Positions 42,210-54,447 of a stretch of DNA of 64,000 nucleotides are shown here, piece after piece. Both the position numbers and the translations under genes were made by a program. Source of the stretch: Gnetum montanum. Its lineage: Eukaryota > Streptophyta > Gnetopsida > Gnetales > Gnetaceae. Numbering within the stretch: the first letter of the stretch is position 1; each line of letters opens with the position of its first letter. The notes beneath the pieces are model-generated. The model made no database searches, was not told where the DNA came from, and was given only the letters and a program-made list of their open reading frames with translations. The DNA lies in contig MNCI01029288.1 in assembly GCA_015680685.1 (NCBI GenBank), forward strand, positions 85,796 through 149,795, written 5' to 3'.

Positions 42210-44889
42210 CTAGGATTCTACAATTTGTAGTGGTTTAAGAGCACCTGCAACTTTTCCTTTTCTATTCTTGGATCATGTACCATTAGGGTTGCTGAGTTGA
42301 TGTGTGTTGTAACTGATATATCCCATGGGCATGACAATTGTAGAAACATTTTCTTTGCTTTCATGTACCAGGCTACAAACTGCCATCATTCCTCCTCAAA
42401 GGTCCTAGCCTTTTTCTTCAATTCATGGTGATATGTTAATCTCCTAGCTAGGTATAAGGCTACATCTCCCTATTCATGGTAGTGGGCCTTAATCACCTCC
42501 AATTTTGAGTTTTCCATGTGGATTTTTTGTAGAGAATTTTGCTTTTTGCAAACTCTTTTTTATATAATGCATAGGTGGCTGCTACTTTCTACTCTAGTTC
42601 GTTTCTAGGATGACCTAATATTAACATGGGAAGGTTTACCTATGAAAGGTTAGCCAATGCCATGTGCTCTTTTAAATCTTCAATCTGTAGGTCTTTGTTC
42701 TTTACTTCCACTTGATGGACCAAGACATAGTTCTCCAAGATTGGCTACTAGTCAGGATTCTACACTAACATGGAACTAATGAAGGCCTTTTCCATCTAGA
42801 TTTATTTTTCATTGATCTATTTGTACCTATCAATTTCATCCTCAAAGTACTCCTTCAACTTCTCATATTTTTTGATTTCATTTTGCCATATGCTTTGATT
42901 ATATATTTTTGATGTATTGCATGCATCTCCTCCATTAAGAAGGTTTGATTTTCTTTGGCCAATCTATTGATATCTTGGTTGACCCTCACCAGTTGTTCTT
43001 TCAACTAATGAACACTTTCTTCTAAAATGTTCTTTTGTTTCTCAATAGCAGTCAACTTGGCATTATCAATAGTAAGTTTATTTTCTTCCTACGTAGTGAT
43101 CAATGCCTTCTTATGAGCGTATGCTTGACCTTCAATAGTTAAGGCTTTCCAGACTACCTTCTCATTCTCTTTCTCAATAGCTTTATTCTATTCAATCAAT
43201 TAATTCAACTACTCCATTTGATATTAGTCTAGTTGGTCAGGCACAACAAATTGGGCAAGGTTCCATCTTTAAGCTCTCATGGCAACCAACTCTTATTGTA
43301 GTAAATGCATTTCTATTTCTTCATGCTCTACCATTATCTCTACCATAACTAGCTTTCCTTTTTCGGTGATGAGATCTAATTGCATTACAATGAAATCATT
43401 GGGGATGTTAAAAAGGGTTGTCATTACTTGTCCAGTCTACAACAATCTATCAAGTACATCCTTATGGACCATAGGAGTCATTGAAGTTCCAACAAGCATT
43501 TGTGCATCTCTGGTCTTAGTTAAGTCCATTAGGGGCACAATAGGCACATTGAAAGATCTATTGATGTGATTTGTTATTAGCTCTATTGCACCTACTACAT
43601 CTTGGTATTACATAATCACAATGGTAGCACCTTCTCCTATTTTAAGCATTATGTGAAAAGATGCAATGTTACTAGATATTTTCTTTGATCATTAGGCTTC
43701 TCCTCTTAATTGTAAAGAAATCTTCCCTCTTGATGGATTAGTAGAAATGATTAATTGTATGGCATCATTAATGATTCATAAGAGGTTTGATTCATCCTTA
43801 CTTTTCCAACTAAGAGTTTTAGTAATTCTTTTTAGATGACTCATCATAGGCCAGTAGTTTTGTGGTGGTGGAGGTGGAACTTCTGGCTCACACCATTGTT
43901 CAGGCTCTTGCTCTAATTTTTTTTCCAGTTTTGACTCCTTTTCTATTTCTTGTTCTTCACCAAGGTATTTTCTTTATGCTGTAGGTTTAAGATACTCAAA
44001 AAAAGAATTATTTTTAGCCCTCTTGGGAACATCATTAATGTACCCTAGGATTCCAATGTGCTTGCATAGTTTCTTGATCAGGAAAGGAAATGGAAATGTT
44101 GGGTTCCCTACCTTCTTTTCTTTGAACTACCTTTGGATTTCCATGAAGTACATTTGGAAAAGATTAACATTATATTTTTCCATTAATATTGCACTTCCCT
44201 TGGCCATGTAGGTTGAGATTCTATTGAGCCCTTTAGTTGGGAAGAGGTGGCATGTGCCTATCTTTAAAAAGTTCCTATCTTCTAGAGTCAACTCATAGTA
44301 TGTCCTATTATCTTTGTTGCACACCCACTTCAGCCACAACTTTCTAGTTTATGGATTGGACCTTATGGATAGATGCACAAAATTGGCACCCACATTTGGT
44401 AGATTTAAAGCCTAAGATTACTTTTGACTAAAAAAGATACAGTGACTCCACCGATGTTAACTTTGGTGTCTTTTTCCTTGTTATGCCAAAATTGGTATGT
44501 CTCACAAAGGTACAATTCTCCACTTTCTGAAAGGATGTGCCATAGTGGTGATGCTTGGAGTTGAGTTCAACCTTAGGGGAAAATGCTAAAAATGGACTGA
44601 AGTTGATTTCTATGATGATCATGATCAACATGGATTTCACCTAGATGGCTTCAAGGCATTCTTGTGACAATGTGAGGCATTGTCCTTGCACTAGAGCTTG
44701 TGGTTCTACAACCTCTTCTTGGATCAACTACCTTGTAGTAGGAGCCTCTTGATGAATACTATGTGACTGAGCCTCCTATTCTTCATGTTCAGCTAGTGGG
44801 CCTTGTTCTCCTAGTTAGCCTCCGCCACCTCTCAAGTGTTTGGTTGTAGCTTGCAAAGGTTCTTCTTGTCCTCCTCTTTTTTGGGCCAT
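42210..44889 (-). pseudogene. E2 extra ORF downstream of gag (unknown, coiled-coil)
   Basis: On the minus strand from ATG at 44889 (MAQKRGGQEEPLQATTKHL) to a stop at 42210, a single coding-like sequence of about 890 codons can be followed with frameshifts and stops. Recognisable stretches are WLKWVCNKDNRTYYELTLED (44339 onward), KGLNRISTYMAKGSAILMEK, LIKKLCKHIGILGYINDVPK and a Glu/Pro-rich acidic segment. In the last third there is a strong heptad coiled coil (ENKLTIDNAKLTAIEKQKN, LKEQLVRVNQDINRLAKEN). Athila elements often carry an extra ORF between pol and the 3' LTR, sometimes called env-like. I see no clear membrane segment, so I leave the function open. Confidence 0.55.
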
Positions 44890-46274
44890 CTGTAATCATT
44901 CAAGGATTTGGTGTTACTAAGGTGTTGTCATTTTTTATGAATACATTTATACCTTACTCATGACCTTAGTTCTATTAATATTTTTGCTCATATGATTGCA
45001 GAGTTAGGAAAATTTCTAGAAAAAAATGCCCAAAAAAATATAAGCTTCTATTATGACCCTTTGTAATTAGTTTCTTTTTCCTTATGTATGGCTAATAATG
45101 ATGGTTATGATCCCTTGGGTAAGATAATTAGATTTTTTGGCATTCATATAATTGGATTTTCATTAAAACACTTAAGGTTTTTAACATTCTTACCCTTGTA
45201 ATACCTTTTGGCCAATAGTAAATTTTGAAAAAATGATGCAAGTTTTCAATGCAAGCACCCTCCCTTGACTAAATTGAACACTGTAGGTTCAAATAGGTTC
45301 AAAAACCATAAAAAATGTAGTATGGAGCAAAATATCATAAGTGGAAGTTGATTACGCAAAGCTCCTAGTTGGGAGAGAAAAATTCAAAAACTCTTCTTGT
45401 TGCAAATGATGATAATGGATTTTGGAGCACTATAGGGGTCCTATATATAGTTTGTATGAACCCCATATTGGATATCTGGCATTAAGTCTAACCTAATATT
45501 GGGTAGTCATTATTGGGATGGTCAAATTTACATACTATGAGGGTAGTTAGCATGGAAAAGTAAGCTCTATGATAGATGGAAGGGTTTCAGGTCAAATCCA
45601 AAGTTTTGGGATAAGCAAGAATTTATATGTAGGCATTGGAAGCGTTAGAAGGTAGAATCATAGGCATTAAAATCTTAGAAAGATGCAAGAAAAGCGGTAT
45701 TAGATTCATGGTGTGGAACGGATAGGTTATATGATAGGGGAAAGCATTGAATTCATCATTTATGAACTTTAAAGATTTAAGATGATGTCGTTGTGTCAAA
45801 CAAGTATAAGTCACAATAGTTACATAAGTGGATTCTTCCAAAAGCAGGAATTAGCCCTTAATGCTCTTGTATAACCACACCTAAAAATGTCCATAGTCAC
45901 CAAAGGGGTTGAATGAAATTCATACCTATCAAACAAAACACACATGTTAAAACCACCAATTTGAGAAAATAACTCTATGTTACATAAAACCACAAGTTAG
46001 GATCATACAGACAACAAGATGAAATGGATGTTAGAAGGAATTGCAGAAATTAGGGTGTGAGGTGCCTTACTAGGCATAATGAATCCTTGTGTCTTAATAA
46101 TGATTAAAGTAATTAGTAGTCATTCTTTTCAAGATTTAAACCAAGTCCAAACTATGTTCCAGTTACAACACATTATTTCATCACTTCATTTGACAACCAT
46201 AAGACTACTACAATTGCAAGGAGTAGCATCACTAGGTGTTTTTTCTAAGGTAGGAGTGTATTCATGGCATGGCC

Positions 46275-46308
<34 letters not shown>

Positions 46309-46816
46309 GAAGATTCTAAGAAGTCACCAACCTTCAAGAATGGGTAACATGTCTTTCTAGTGGGACCCTCAGACATTTATTCAATGTCCATTTATTTTAC
46401 TCTTACTCCCATTTTTTTGTTAGATCTACAAGGATATAATTACAACATAAGAAACATGGTAAAACATATAGAAGTGGTCAAAGAGCATCCAAAAATCCCC
46501 TTGATGTCACACCCTTCACATTCCCCCTTGGTTCTTCACTTTTTTTTTTATCTAAGCATAATGATTACAAATTTATATTTAGTTTGATAATGAAAAGAAT
46601 ATCATTATGACTAAGGTAAGAACCTCTTATTAGTGGAATGCATGGATGGATGATGTGGCATAATTCTTCAAATAATTAGTCCCTCATGACTTGACAACAC
46701 ACAAAAAAAACTCACCTCAATGAATTACATGATTGTTTTATTCACAAGCAAGATTACTGACAAAGCAAATGAAAACAAAATGTTGAAAAAGTATAAAAAG
46801 ATCAAAAATATTTGTA
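44890..46816 (-). other. E2 noncoding region between extra ORF and the gag-pol remnant
   Basis: Shares blocks with the E1 region 11280-11800 (GGGTAACATGTCTTTCTAGT near 46339, TGATGTCACACCCTTCAC near 46503, GCATGGATGGATGATGTGG near 46641). Contains a (TG)14 microsatellite at 46277-46304. No coding domain. Confidence 0.6.
46277..46304. repeat. (TG)14 microsatellite
   Basis: Fourteen uninterrupted TG pairs inside E2. Confidence 0.95.
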
Positions 46817-47116
46817 TCAAGAAATAAGAAAAGGATAAAAAATTGTAAAACAAAAATATGAAAAACACCTATTAATTCTAAATGTTAGGCTGGGGGTCTC
46901 TCCCCCACAGCTAAGCATTTTACCATGGCAAGAATTAATAAGTGAATAGGTAGGCTTCATGCATATGTAAAATAGTGTTAACCTTTCATTTTCAAGCCAT
47001 TGGGTGTCTCTTGGTTTAGTGGTGGCTATGTAGACAAGTTGTTGTTCATAGAATTGGTTGTTAAATGTACTGTGGGTCAGAGTATGAGTTGTGTTAACAT
47101 TGCAGATATTTGTCAC
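46817..47116 (-). pseudogene. E2 pol remnant: linker fused to end of pol
   Basis: The minus-strand 99-codon frame contains LVYIATTKPRDTQWLENERL, matching YIAATRQEDTQW of E1 just after its protease. About 30 residues later it reads CHGKMLSCGGETPSL, which aligns with the last codons of the E1 integrase frame (QLSHGGDGHLC). Everything between, about 3 kb in E1 coordinates, is absent. The join therefore records the internal deletion that removed RT, RNase H and integrase. Confidence 0.7.
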
Positions 47117-47200
47117 ATGACTGCATCCTTAATCATGATTAGGCATGCATGAAGTCATTTGTCTTTCGACAATGCTAAGTTCATTGCTTCTAGTAGTTTT

Positions 47201-49270
47201 TTAAGTAACAATGGATGGTAGCCCTTGTGTAGGATTAGAGGATGTTGGTTGTGAGAGGGAAGGTGTTACACTTGGTTGGCATTGTGTTGGCTTGGACAAT
47301 GTTGTAGGTCCATGAGTGTTACACTTATGTATGGAAGCTATCCTAAAGAAGGGACATTTTTGAGTTTGTAGTGGTAACCTACTGGCATTAGCATATCTAT
47401 GCACATTTGCAACACAAGGGGCATTATTTTGTTGATGTTATGGTGCTAAACCTTCCTATGTTGTTGGTGGTGACATGTGATGGGATGGAGTATAAGAATA
47501 TCAAGGATAGGATGGAGGGTAAGCGCTATAAGGTGGTGATCCTTTAGGAGATGTCATGGGTTGATGATGCTTAGGAGAGTGATAGTGGTGATTTAAATTA
47601 GAGGACATAGAACTAGTTGTTAAACATAATATCCATACAATTTTGGTTGGTAGTAAAGGCAGGGCTATTTTGGTGATGGCCTCTCCCACGATTGTGAGGT
47701 TTGCAACTATGGTTGATGATAATGTTGAGGCTAGTAATAAGTCCCTTTAGGATAGTATGATTGGTTGTGGGATTGTCTATAACTACTATGTGGAAAAGGG
47801 AATTTATTAGGCATATGCTTCTGTATGAACTTGGGATTTAATGTAAAAGCCAAATACTCATGTAGATGTGACATGAATAGGCAATGGCCCTTCAGATAGT
47901 AATATATGCAAATGTCACATCTGTCATCTTCATCTATGGTTGAGTCTATAGCCTCACTTTCTTCAATCATTTTCCCTATTTGTTGATAAGTGTTCGTAAC
48001 TATTTCTTGGTTCTTCTTCCTCTATTTATTGTGATCTCTTAATTCATTTTGCATTGTTGTCTCATCTACAATTTCTACAAAAGTTGTAACATTTTCATTT
48101 ATCCACTCCAACATCCTATCAAATTTTGCTTTAAGTTCATCAATAGACTTCTATATTGATAAGGTTTGTTGTAGAATCACCTGATTAAGAGTAGCCTTTT
48201 TCTCCTTAGCATAAATGTGGACCTCCTTCTTTTGAAGAGTTGGGTCCAAGTGATATTTCTCAACATTCTCCCCTTTACATAGCTCTCCTTATTATTTTTT
48301 CACATGCTCGATTAGCTCTTAAATTTGATGGATTTGTAGTTCATATAATTAACCTTGAGCATACATCCCAAAGATCTCCCTTGTTTCATTACAAAGCCCA
48401 TCTATGATGTGGAAACATTGCTCTTCCTCAAAGAAACCATGACCTAGGCATCTATTTAATAGAGAATAATATCTATCTAAGGCCATATCCAAGGGTTCAT
48501 GTTGTTCTTATCTCTATCCTTGGATTTGTCTCCTTCGATTGGACAACCTTGCATAGGTTTGGCCTTTCTCGTTGAAGAGTTCTAGAATGGTGGACCATTG
48601 TTAAATTGAATTTGGTTTCAATGATCTATACCACACTTCAAATTTATCAATTAGTGTTCTAGAGAAGAGCTTAAGCTTTTTCCACCCACTTTCAATGTTG
48701 TATAAGGCACAAGAATCATGGAAGACTTGTAGATGATGTTATGGATATGAGTCATAGCCTCCCACAAATTTAGGGATATTATTCATATCAAGCTTGGGTA
48801 GAAGACTTTCCCTATGATAACTGTGGGGTATCTTAATTTCTTCTATGATCTACATCAAGTCCTTAGTGGCTAATAAGGTTTCATCATCATTAGACATGTT
48901 GTGATGAAAATTTATATTTCTATTTATTTGATTTTGATGATTTAGCCTATGTTCATTTTGATGTCTTTGGTTTTTCCCATAGTTTTGATTCCTATTTTTA
49001 TTTTTATTTTGATGCCAATGATGAGCTTGGTCCCTATACCTACATTCATATTAATCAGAACTAGATGTTGAAGAGAAAGAGAAAGATGCAAAACTGGGAG
49101 GATTGCCATGGCTTCTATGATGTTTCCCATGGTCCCTGGATTTATCTTTTTTAGGTTTAAAGGAGGTCCTAGGCATTGAGGCCTTTGGTAGTCTAGGACT
49201 TACTTCATATCCTCTAGGGTTTTCTACCATAGGTGAATGTAGTCTTTGAATGTTATCAGGGTGTTCATGA
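47201..49270 (-). pseudogene. E2 gag
   Basis: The minus strand holds, from the right, an Asn/Lys/Gly low-complexity N-terminal part (about 49130-48940) and a decayed capsid core (about 48800-48450, with YNIESGWKKLKLFSRTLI-like words). Next is a charged segment with a Lys/Glu helix (48320-48000), and then MIEESEAIDSTIDEDDRCDI, CIYYYLKGHCLFMSHLHEY at 47970-47850. The last corresponds to the E1 Cys/His motif with the His changed. A Pro/Tyr/His-rich linker follows to 47500, and the frame to 47201 aligns with the pre-protease segment of E1. Protease itself is missing. Confidence 0.75.
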
Positions 49271-49486
49271 ACATATGAAACCCCTACATGAAGTTGGTCA
49301 CTCTAATTTTCTTTAACATATATCTGGTTAGTTCTCCGATGAATGTTTTGACTATATAATGCATTATCACTTCCTTATGAAAGAGACAACGTTTTTAGTT
49401 AATGATGTGTGTAATTTAATATTTTTTGAGAGATATATTATTAATGAAATTATGTATAATATAACTAATCTAGATAACTAGCACTG

Positions 49487-49504
49487 TCCCCAGCAACAAT
49501 GCCA
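49487..49504 (-). other. E2 primer binding site, tRNA-Asp-like
   Basis: Minus strand reads TGGCATTGTTGCTGGGGA, one base from the 5' LTR. It shares the CATT part with E3 against CGCC in the Athila consensus. Confidence 0.82.
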
Positions 49505-49505
49505 A

Positions 49506-50357
49506 TGATGAGCTTTGAGGTACCCCTACTCCCAACCATATGAATCACAAGTGTTCATGCATGATTTGGTCGAATTCAATGGATGGGACTAGTTGTGCAT
49601 CTTAATCATTATGCCTTGATCATAGTTTGTTGTCTTTCCACTTAGACTAGTGGTAGCTTTTTTATGTATGATTTAGTTCAAAGTGAGGCATAGGATAGTT
49701 GATGTTTTTTGGCCCTAAGCTATGCCTAATAATAATACATAACTTAATTATTTAATCTAATTAATAATACAAAGTAAAGTCTAAGCTAGGCTATGTGTGA
49801 TGAGTATTCTTTTCTAATTATCCATACATGCTTTGGACTTCACATCACTACCACTGGGATTATCAAGCATATGTCACTAGGCATATCAAATGATATGTTG
49901 TAGTAATTATACTTAAGTGCTCGTGATTAGTTGTACTCATTTTTCTTAATGATAGGAATAATAAAGAGTAATAAATGGAAACATTAACTAAGGAAAATAG
50001 TAAATAATTAAATAATTAAAAGAAATAATAAATCTAAGTGGATACTACAATGATGAAAGTAATCTCGATCTTTATTGCTGAGCATGTAATGCATCCAAGT
50101 ATTTCACACTCGCATAAGGATGTTGTACAATCACTTAACATCACACTGAGGGCATACACTAGAAAACAAAATTTTGACTATTTTGAAATCTATGAAAATG
50201 CTATCTAAAATCTATCCAAAATCTATATCCCAATTGTTCATCCAAGTGTGATATTTATAGGCTAGCATGGAAGGGGTGATATCAAATGCTTGACATTAGA
50301 GGTTGTGCCTTGATATCAGATATTTGATATCATAGCCCTACAAAACATGACTCATCA
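49506..50357 (-). repeat. E2 5' LTR
   Basis: Direct repeat of 41079-41965; plus-strand ends TGATGAGC and ACTCATCA; TATA box 50252-50259. The U3 palindromic block (50278-50330) is shorter than in the 3' LTR, accounting for much of the 35-bp length difference. Confidence 0.92.
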
Positions 50358-50362
50358 AATAG
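50358..50362. repeat. Target-site duplication AATAG, right copy (E2)
   Basis: Exact match to 41074-41078. Confidence 0.9.
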
Positions 50363-52049
50363 TAAATGAACTTTTGTAACTACACTGATACCATCCCAAC
50401 TACGCTAGCCTTGGTGGACTACGCTAGAGTTATTGGAAAATGCTAGAAATGTTGGAAAATATGGAAAATATTAAAAATTGCTAGTGACAATGGGAGCTAA
50501 TGGAATTAACAAAAAATATTGGATTTCATGAAAATTGTTGGTTACGCTACAACTGCTAAAGACTTGGAGTGACTATGTTGGCCACTATTGGAAAAAAGAT
50601 ATTGGAGGTGGAAATGGAAAATGTCATCAATTCCAAAATGGAATACGCTACTAATTCCAAATTGGAATACCCCAACAATTCCAATGTTACATCTATGCTA
50701 AGTCTTGATGATGACTATGCTAGGTTGGAAATTGAAAATTCCATCTATTTCATCTACACCTAGGGATGGATGGTTCTAGTGTAGTTGAGGCTAAGCCCCT
50801 ATGAAAAACCATGAAAATGCTAATTTTGGCTACTCCCAAGGCATTTTTAGCCTTCCCAAGCCAAAATATAGACTTGAGGTATCTTTTTCCACTTGGGAAG
50901 TGAGGCAATAATCACTTTTAAGGTATTTTCAGCCTCAAAAGCCAAAGTATGTAAGATTGTAGCTCATGGACTACAAATCTTAAATTTACAATAGGATTCA
51001 TAACTCAAGTTGGGAAATGAAGGTTACAATTTGCAACATGAATTTTTGGTGGTGTTTGATTGACCCCTTTTGTTGATTTTTGGAGAATTAACTAAGAGAC
51101 ATCAACAAAGAATACAAAACACCACTAAAAATCCATCACCAATGTTCCCTCTCCCCACTTGATTCAGTAATGTTGAACCATGCTAAAGAGTTCTTGTGAT
51201 GATGGAATAAAGTTATGATATGGTAATAGATGGTAAAGGAGTATTTGGCTATAAGGAAATGATCATGAGGATTAATAATGAGTATTGTCTATTGACATCA
51301 TGGTTATAGTTATGGAAATAACATTTTGAATGGCCGATGAGGTCTTCACTCTTCATGTTTTGAAGTGTTGGCTGCTTGACAATGCATTTAAGGAACCAAC
51401 ATTTCACTCTAAGGTTTCATTGGGCATTAGGCTCCTCCCTTTACAATTTTGGAGCCATTACTTTGTCTTTATAGGCTTCATTGGCCATTTGGCTTCTTAG
51501 TAATTTTCTCCCCTACATTTTTTTTGGTGAAACCTTCATTGGGTTTCATTACAAAAGTTAGTTTTGATTTGGTTTACCCATCGAATGAGATGTGTTACAC
51601 TCAATGGACTTGATGGTGGATCATGGAGAAGGGATGTCATATGGCCATAAAGCATGATGTCATACATTAGTCATCACTACTATTTAGAGAGAGGAAGGTT
51701 ATAATTAGGTTATGGAGTTGGTTTCAAGAAGTGGTAATGGGAATGATGTAAAATAAGCACTCTTGGTACAGTAAGAAAAACTCACCAAATCTTATACATT
51801 GAGATCACATGGTGACTTGTAGCTATAATGAGTTGCACCTCCATGATGACTCTAAGCTTCATCCTGCAAGCACAACTCTAAGAGAACAAGAAACCAAAGA
51901 AAAAAGTCATATTATTACAATACAATGCATAAGACCATAGAGAATGATCAGTAAAACAGGCTACCACAGGTCACCAATGTTACAAAATTCCATAGTTCAT
52001 CTATTGTGCAAAGAGAGGTCATGTAGGCTTGCTTATTATTGGTTTTCAA
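50363..52049. other. Unassigned DNA between E2 and the Tat-like pol
   Basis: At 50380-50790 there are words of the 56-58.6 kb dyad array (AACTACGCTAGCC, GGACTACGCTAG, GACTATGCTAGG, CTAGTGTAGTTGAGG). A hairpin-forming inverted repeat is at 51040-51133. On the minus strand this interval would be the 3' noncoding region, and possibly part of the 3' LTR, of E4, but I could not pair it with a second LTR. Confidence 0.5.
51040..51133. repeat. Inverted repeat, ~35-bp arms
   Basis: The left arm 51040-51076 contains AATTTTTGGTGGTGTTTGAT and TTTTGTTGAT. The right arm 51101-51133 is its imperfect reverse complement (ATCAACAAAG, AAAACACCACTAAAAATCC). The loop is about 24 bp. Confidence 0.65.
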
Positions 52050-52079
52050 TGTTAATTCTTGGTCTCCACAAGGTACATT

Positions 52080-53480
52080 TGGTAGGTATTTAGATAGAAA
52101 TGAGTGATTGTATTGGCCAGCTTATTTCCATCCATTTTTGCTATCTTGAAGCTCCATTGTCGTAGGCCTTAGTGATTAAAAAAGGCCATTCCTAGTTGAC
52201 TGAGAATTTGTCTGCATGCTCATGGATATCCTTGAGGACCATGTTTTCTTATTTGATCTTTCCCTTATTCAAGTTATGGTGATGCTATCATTTCTACCTC
52301 TCTTGATAGGACTCAACATGAGCAAGCAACTACACCTATTGCTCCTCCACCAAGTCTAAGTCCATGGTACATAGCTCCTTATTTTGTTCATTGTTAATGA
52401 AGTCAAATAAGGCTACCTAGAGAGATGGTACCTAAAATTAAATAGGTAAAATAGCTTTAGAAATATAAATGAGGCTATATGGGGTTACACTAGTTGCTGT
52501 TTGGAATGTTGTTTGGTAGGCCCAAAGTACATGGACAAGCCACTCATGCCACTTGCATTTACTATTATTCAACATCTTTTTGAGCAAGTTTATGATGGCC
52601 TTAGTACTTTCTTCAACTTGTTCATTGACTTGAGGGTAATAAGATGATGAAAAGAAGTGCTTAATGCCTAGTTCGTAAAAAAAATTTCATTTCTTGGATG
52701 CTAAACTGTTGTTCATTATCTATGACTATGGTCATAGGTATGCCAAAATGGGCTACTATGTTGTCCAATATAAATCTATAAACTTGTTCGAATGTTATCC
52801 TTCTTAGAGGAATAGCTTCAATACACTTTGTGAAGTATTTAGTTATAGTGGATAAAGCTATGTCTTGTAGAAGACTTAGGTGTTATATGTCCAATGATAT
52901 CCAACCCCTACCATTGAAATGCCCAAGTGATCTAAGTAGTGTGTAATTCAGTTGGTGCTACATGTATATGGTTACTATGCCTTTGGCACATATCACAAGT
53001 GTTAACCTTTTGTAGGTAGTCACTTTTCATGTAGGACTAGTAATAGCCTAACTGTTTGACCTTAGCAACCATGGCCCTAGGTCCTATATGCCCCTCACAT
53101 ACACCCTTGTGAACCTACTCTACGACTATTCAAGCTTTAGCTTTACCTAAGCATACTAATAATATGCTATCATGGGCTCGTTGACATAATGTGTTATTTT
53201 CTAATATGAGATATTGTTTTTATCATTTATGTACAATGTCCTTTTGAGTGGTAGTTAGGCCTTATGAAGGTTCACCATTCATAAGGTAAAACTTTATATT
53301 GTCATACCACTCCTTTGGGGGAGCAGTATGAACTACGACCATAAAGGTATTTACAATGCTCTACATGATGGAAATGGCATAGTCCATAGTTAAGATGTAT
53401 AACTTGCTAAACACATTTGGCATCACACTAAGAGCTAGCATTGCAATGGCATTGGCTATCGTGTTCTCATTTCAGGATAC
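52080..53480 (-). pseudogene. E4 integrase
   Basis: The minus strand reads VHKGVCEGHIGPRAMVAK and LGYY*SYMKSD, then CDMCQRHSNHIHVAPTELH with the zinc-binding Cys pair. ITWAFQW*GLDIIGHITP follows, carrying the first catalytic Asp. Beyond that the frames shift often. A KCIEAIPL-like stretch lies near 52810, an MTIVIDNEQQF-like word near 52720, and a YPQVNEQ-like word near 52640-52620 where the Glu motif falls. Order and zinc finger support the assignment; the catalytic core is heavily decayed. Confidence 0.75.
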
Positions 53481-53504
53481 ATGTTGCATATCAATATTTG
53501 TAAA

Positions 53505-54440
53505 TTATTGTTGTAGTTTCTTTCCTAGGTCACAATAAGGTTGCAGATGTTTGGCTTTACCTGTGTAAACCTTAGTTACTTGGTTAACCACAAGTTGTGA
53601 GCTACGTTTGATCATTACATGTTTGAATCCTAGCTCATGAGCTACCATCATCTTCCTAGTCAAGCCCTCATACTCCACTATGTTTTTGGTGCATGAGAAT
53701 TCAAAATGATAAGCGAATGGTTGAATTTCATCAGATGGAAATGTTATGATGGCAATGACATTGGCCTCATGAGCAATTAAAGCTCCATAAAAATGCATGC
53801 CCACCTCATAGTCCTTGGGCACTTGGCTAATAATGTTAATGTTTTCATTAGGGAATTCAGGTTCAATTGTCACATGGTCATATACTAGTGAAATAACAAG
53901 TTGTATGACTATAGCTTGACCCTTCATTGAGGCTTTAGAAATGTAATGAAGGTCAAACTCTACTATTATGGATTTCCAACAAGTTATTTGGCTACTCTTC
54001 TAGATGTTCATCATTATGGCTCTAATTACATTTTCTTTGCAAATGATGTTAACTTGGCTCCTAAAGAGGTAGTGTCTCCACTTCTTCAACGAGAATACTA
54101 GCACTAGAAAACACTTCTTCACTTCAATATATCATGTTTCATGGGTAATTAATGCATGGCTAAGGTAGTAAATTGGAAACTCTACTTCATCACCTTATTT
54201 TTGATAGAGTGGAGAGGTAATAGACATGTCAAAGATATTAAGGTAGATTTAAAAAAGGTTTATCCTTCTATGGAGGATAAACCATTGGTAGTTGTGCCAA
54301 CTCTTGCTTAAGGTTTTCAAAGGTCTCTTGGAATTGAGCCATCCACTCATAGTGAACCCCATTCTTAAACAACTATTGCATGGGTTGTAATTTATTCGTA
54401 AGCCTAGCGATAAACATAGAAATCAATTGCAACCTACCTT
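53505..54440 (-). pseudogene. E4 RNase H plus second (archaeal-type) RNase H
   Basis: The minus strand from 54440 reads LRGLQGRLQLISMFIARL, then HYEWMAQFQETFENLKQEL, the start of the retroviral RNase H after RT, with decayed middle parts. The frame 53927-53505 begins MKGQAIVIQLVISLVYDH (KGQALADFLA in intact relatives). It continues with the extra RNase H: MHFYGALIAHEANVIAI, FEFSCTKNIVEYEGLTRKMM, ELGFKHVMIKRSSQLVVNQV and HLQPYCDLGKKL. The NIVEYE and SQLVVNQV motifs define the archaeal-type RNase H found in Tat elements. The first Asp block (usually YFDGA) is HFYGA, so one catalytic residue is missing. Confidence 0.85.
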
Positions 54441-54447
54441 GAAGTCC

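Larger units (their letters stand above)
41079..50357 (-). mobile_element. E2: Athila-like element lacking pol, with an extra ORF
   Basis: Minus-strand element of 9.28 kb with LTRs 49506-50357 (5') and 41079-41965 (3'), primer site 49487-49504, polypurine tract 41966-41973 and an exact AATAG duplication. Gag is recognisable, but protease, RT, RNase H and integrase are missing. The sequence passes from the post-protease linker straight to the end-of-pol region of E1. About 2.7 kb before the 3' LTR carries a long decayed ORF not present in E1. LTR divergence is about 14 percent by eye. It is a non-autonomous derivative that would have needed pol in trans, or lost pol after insertion. Confidence 0.9.
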
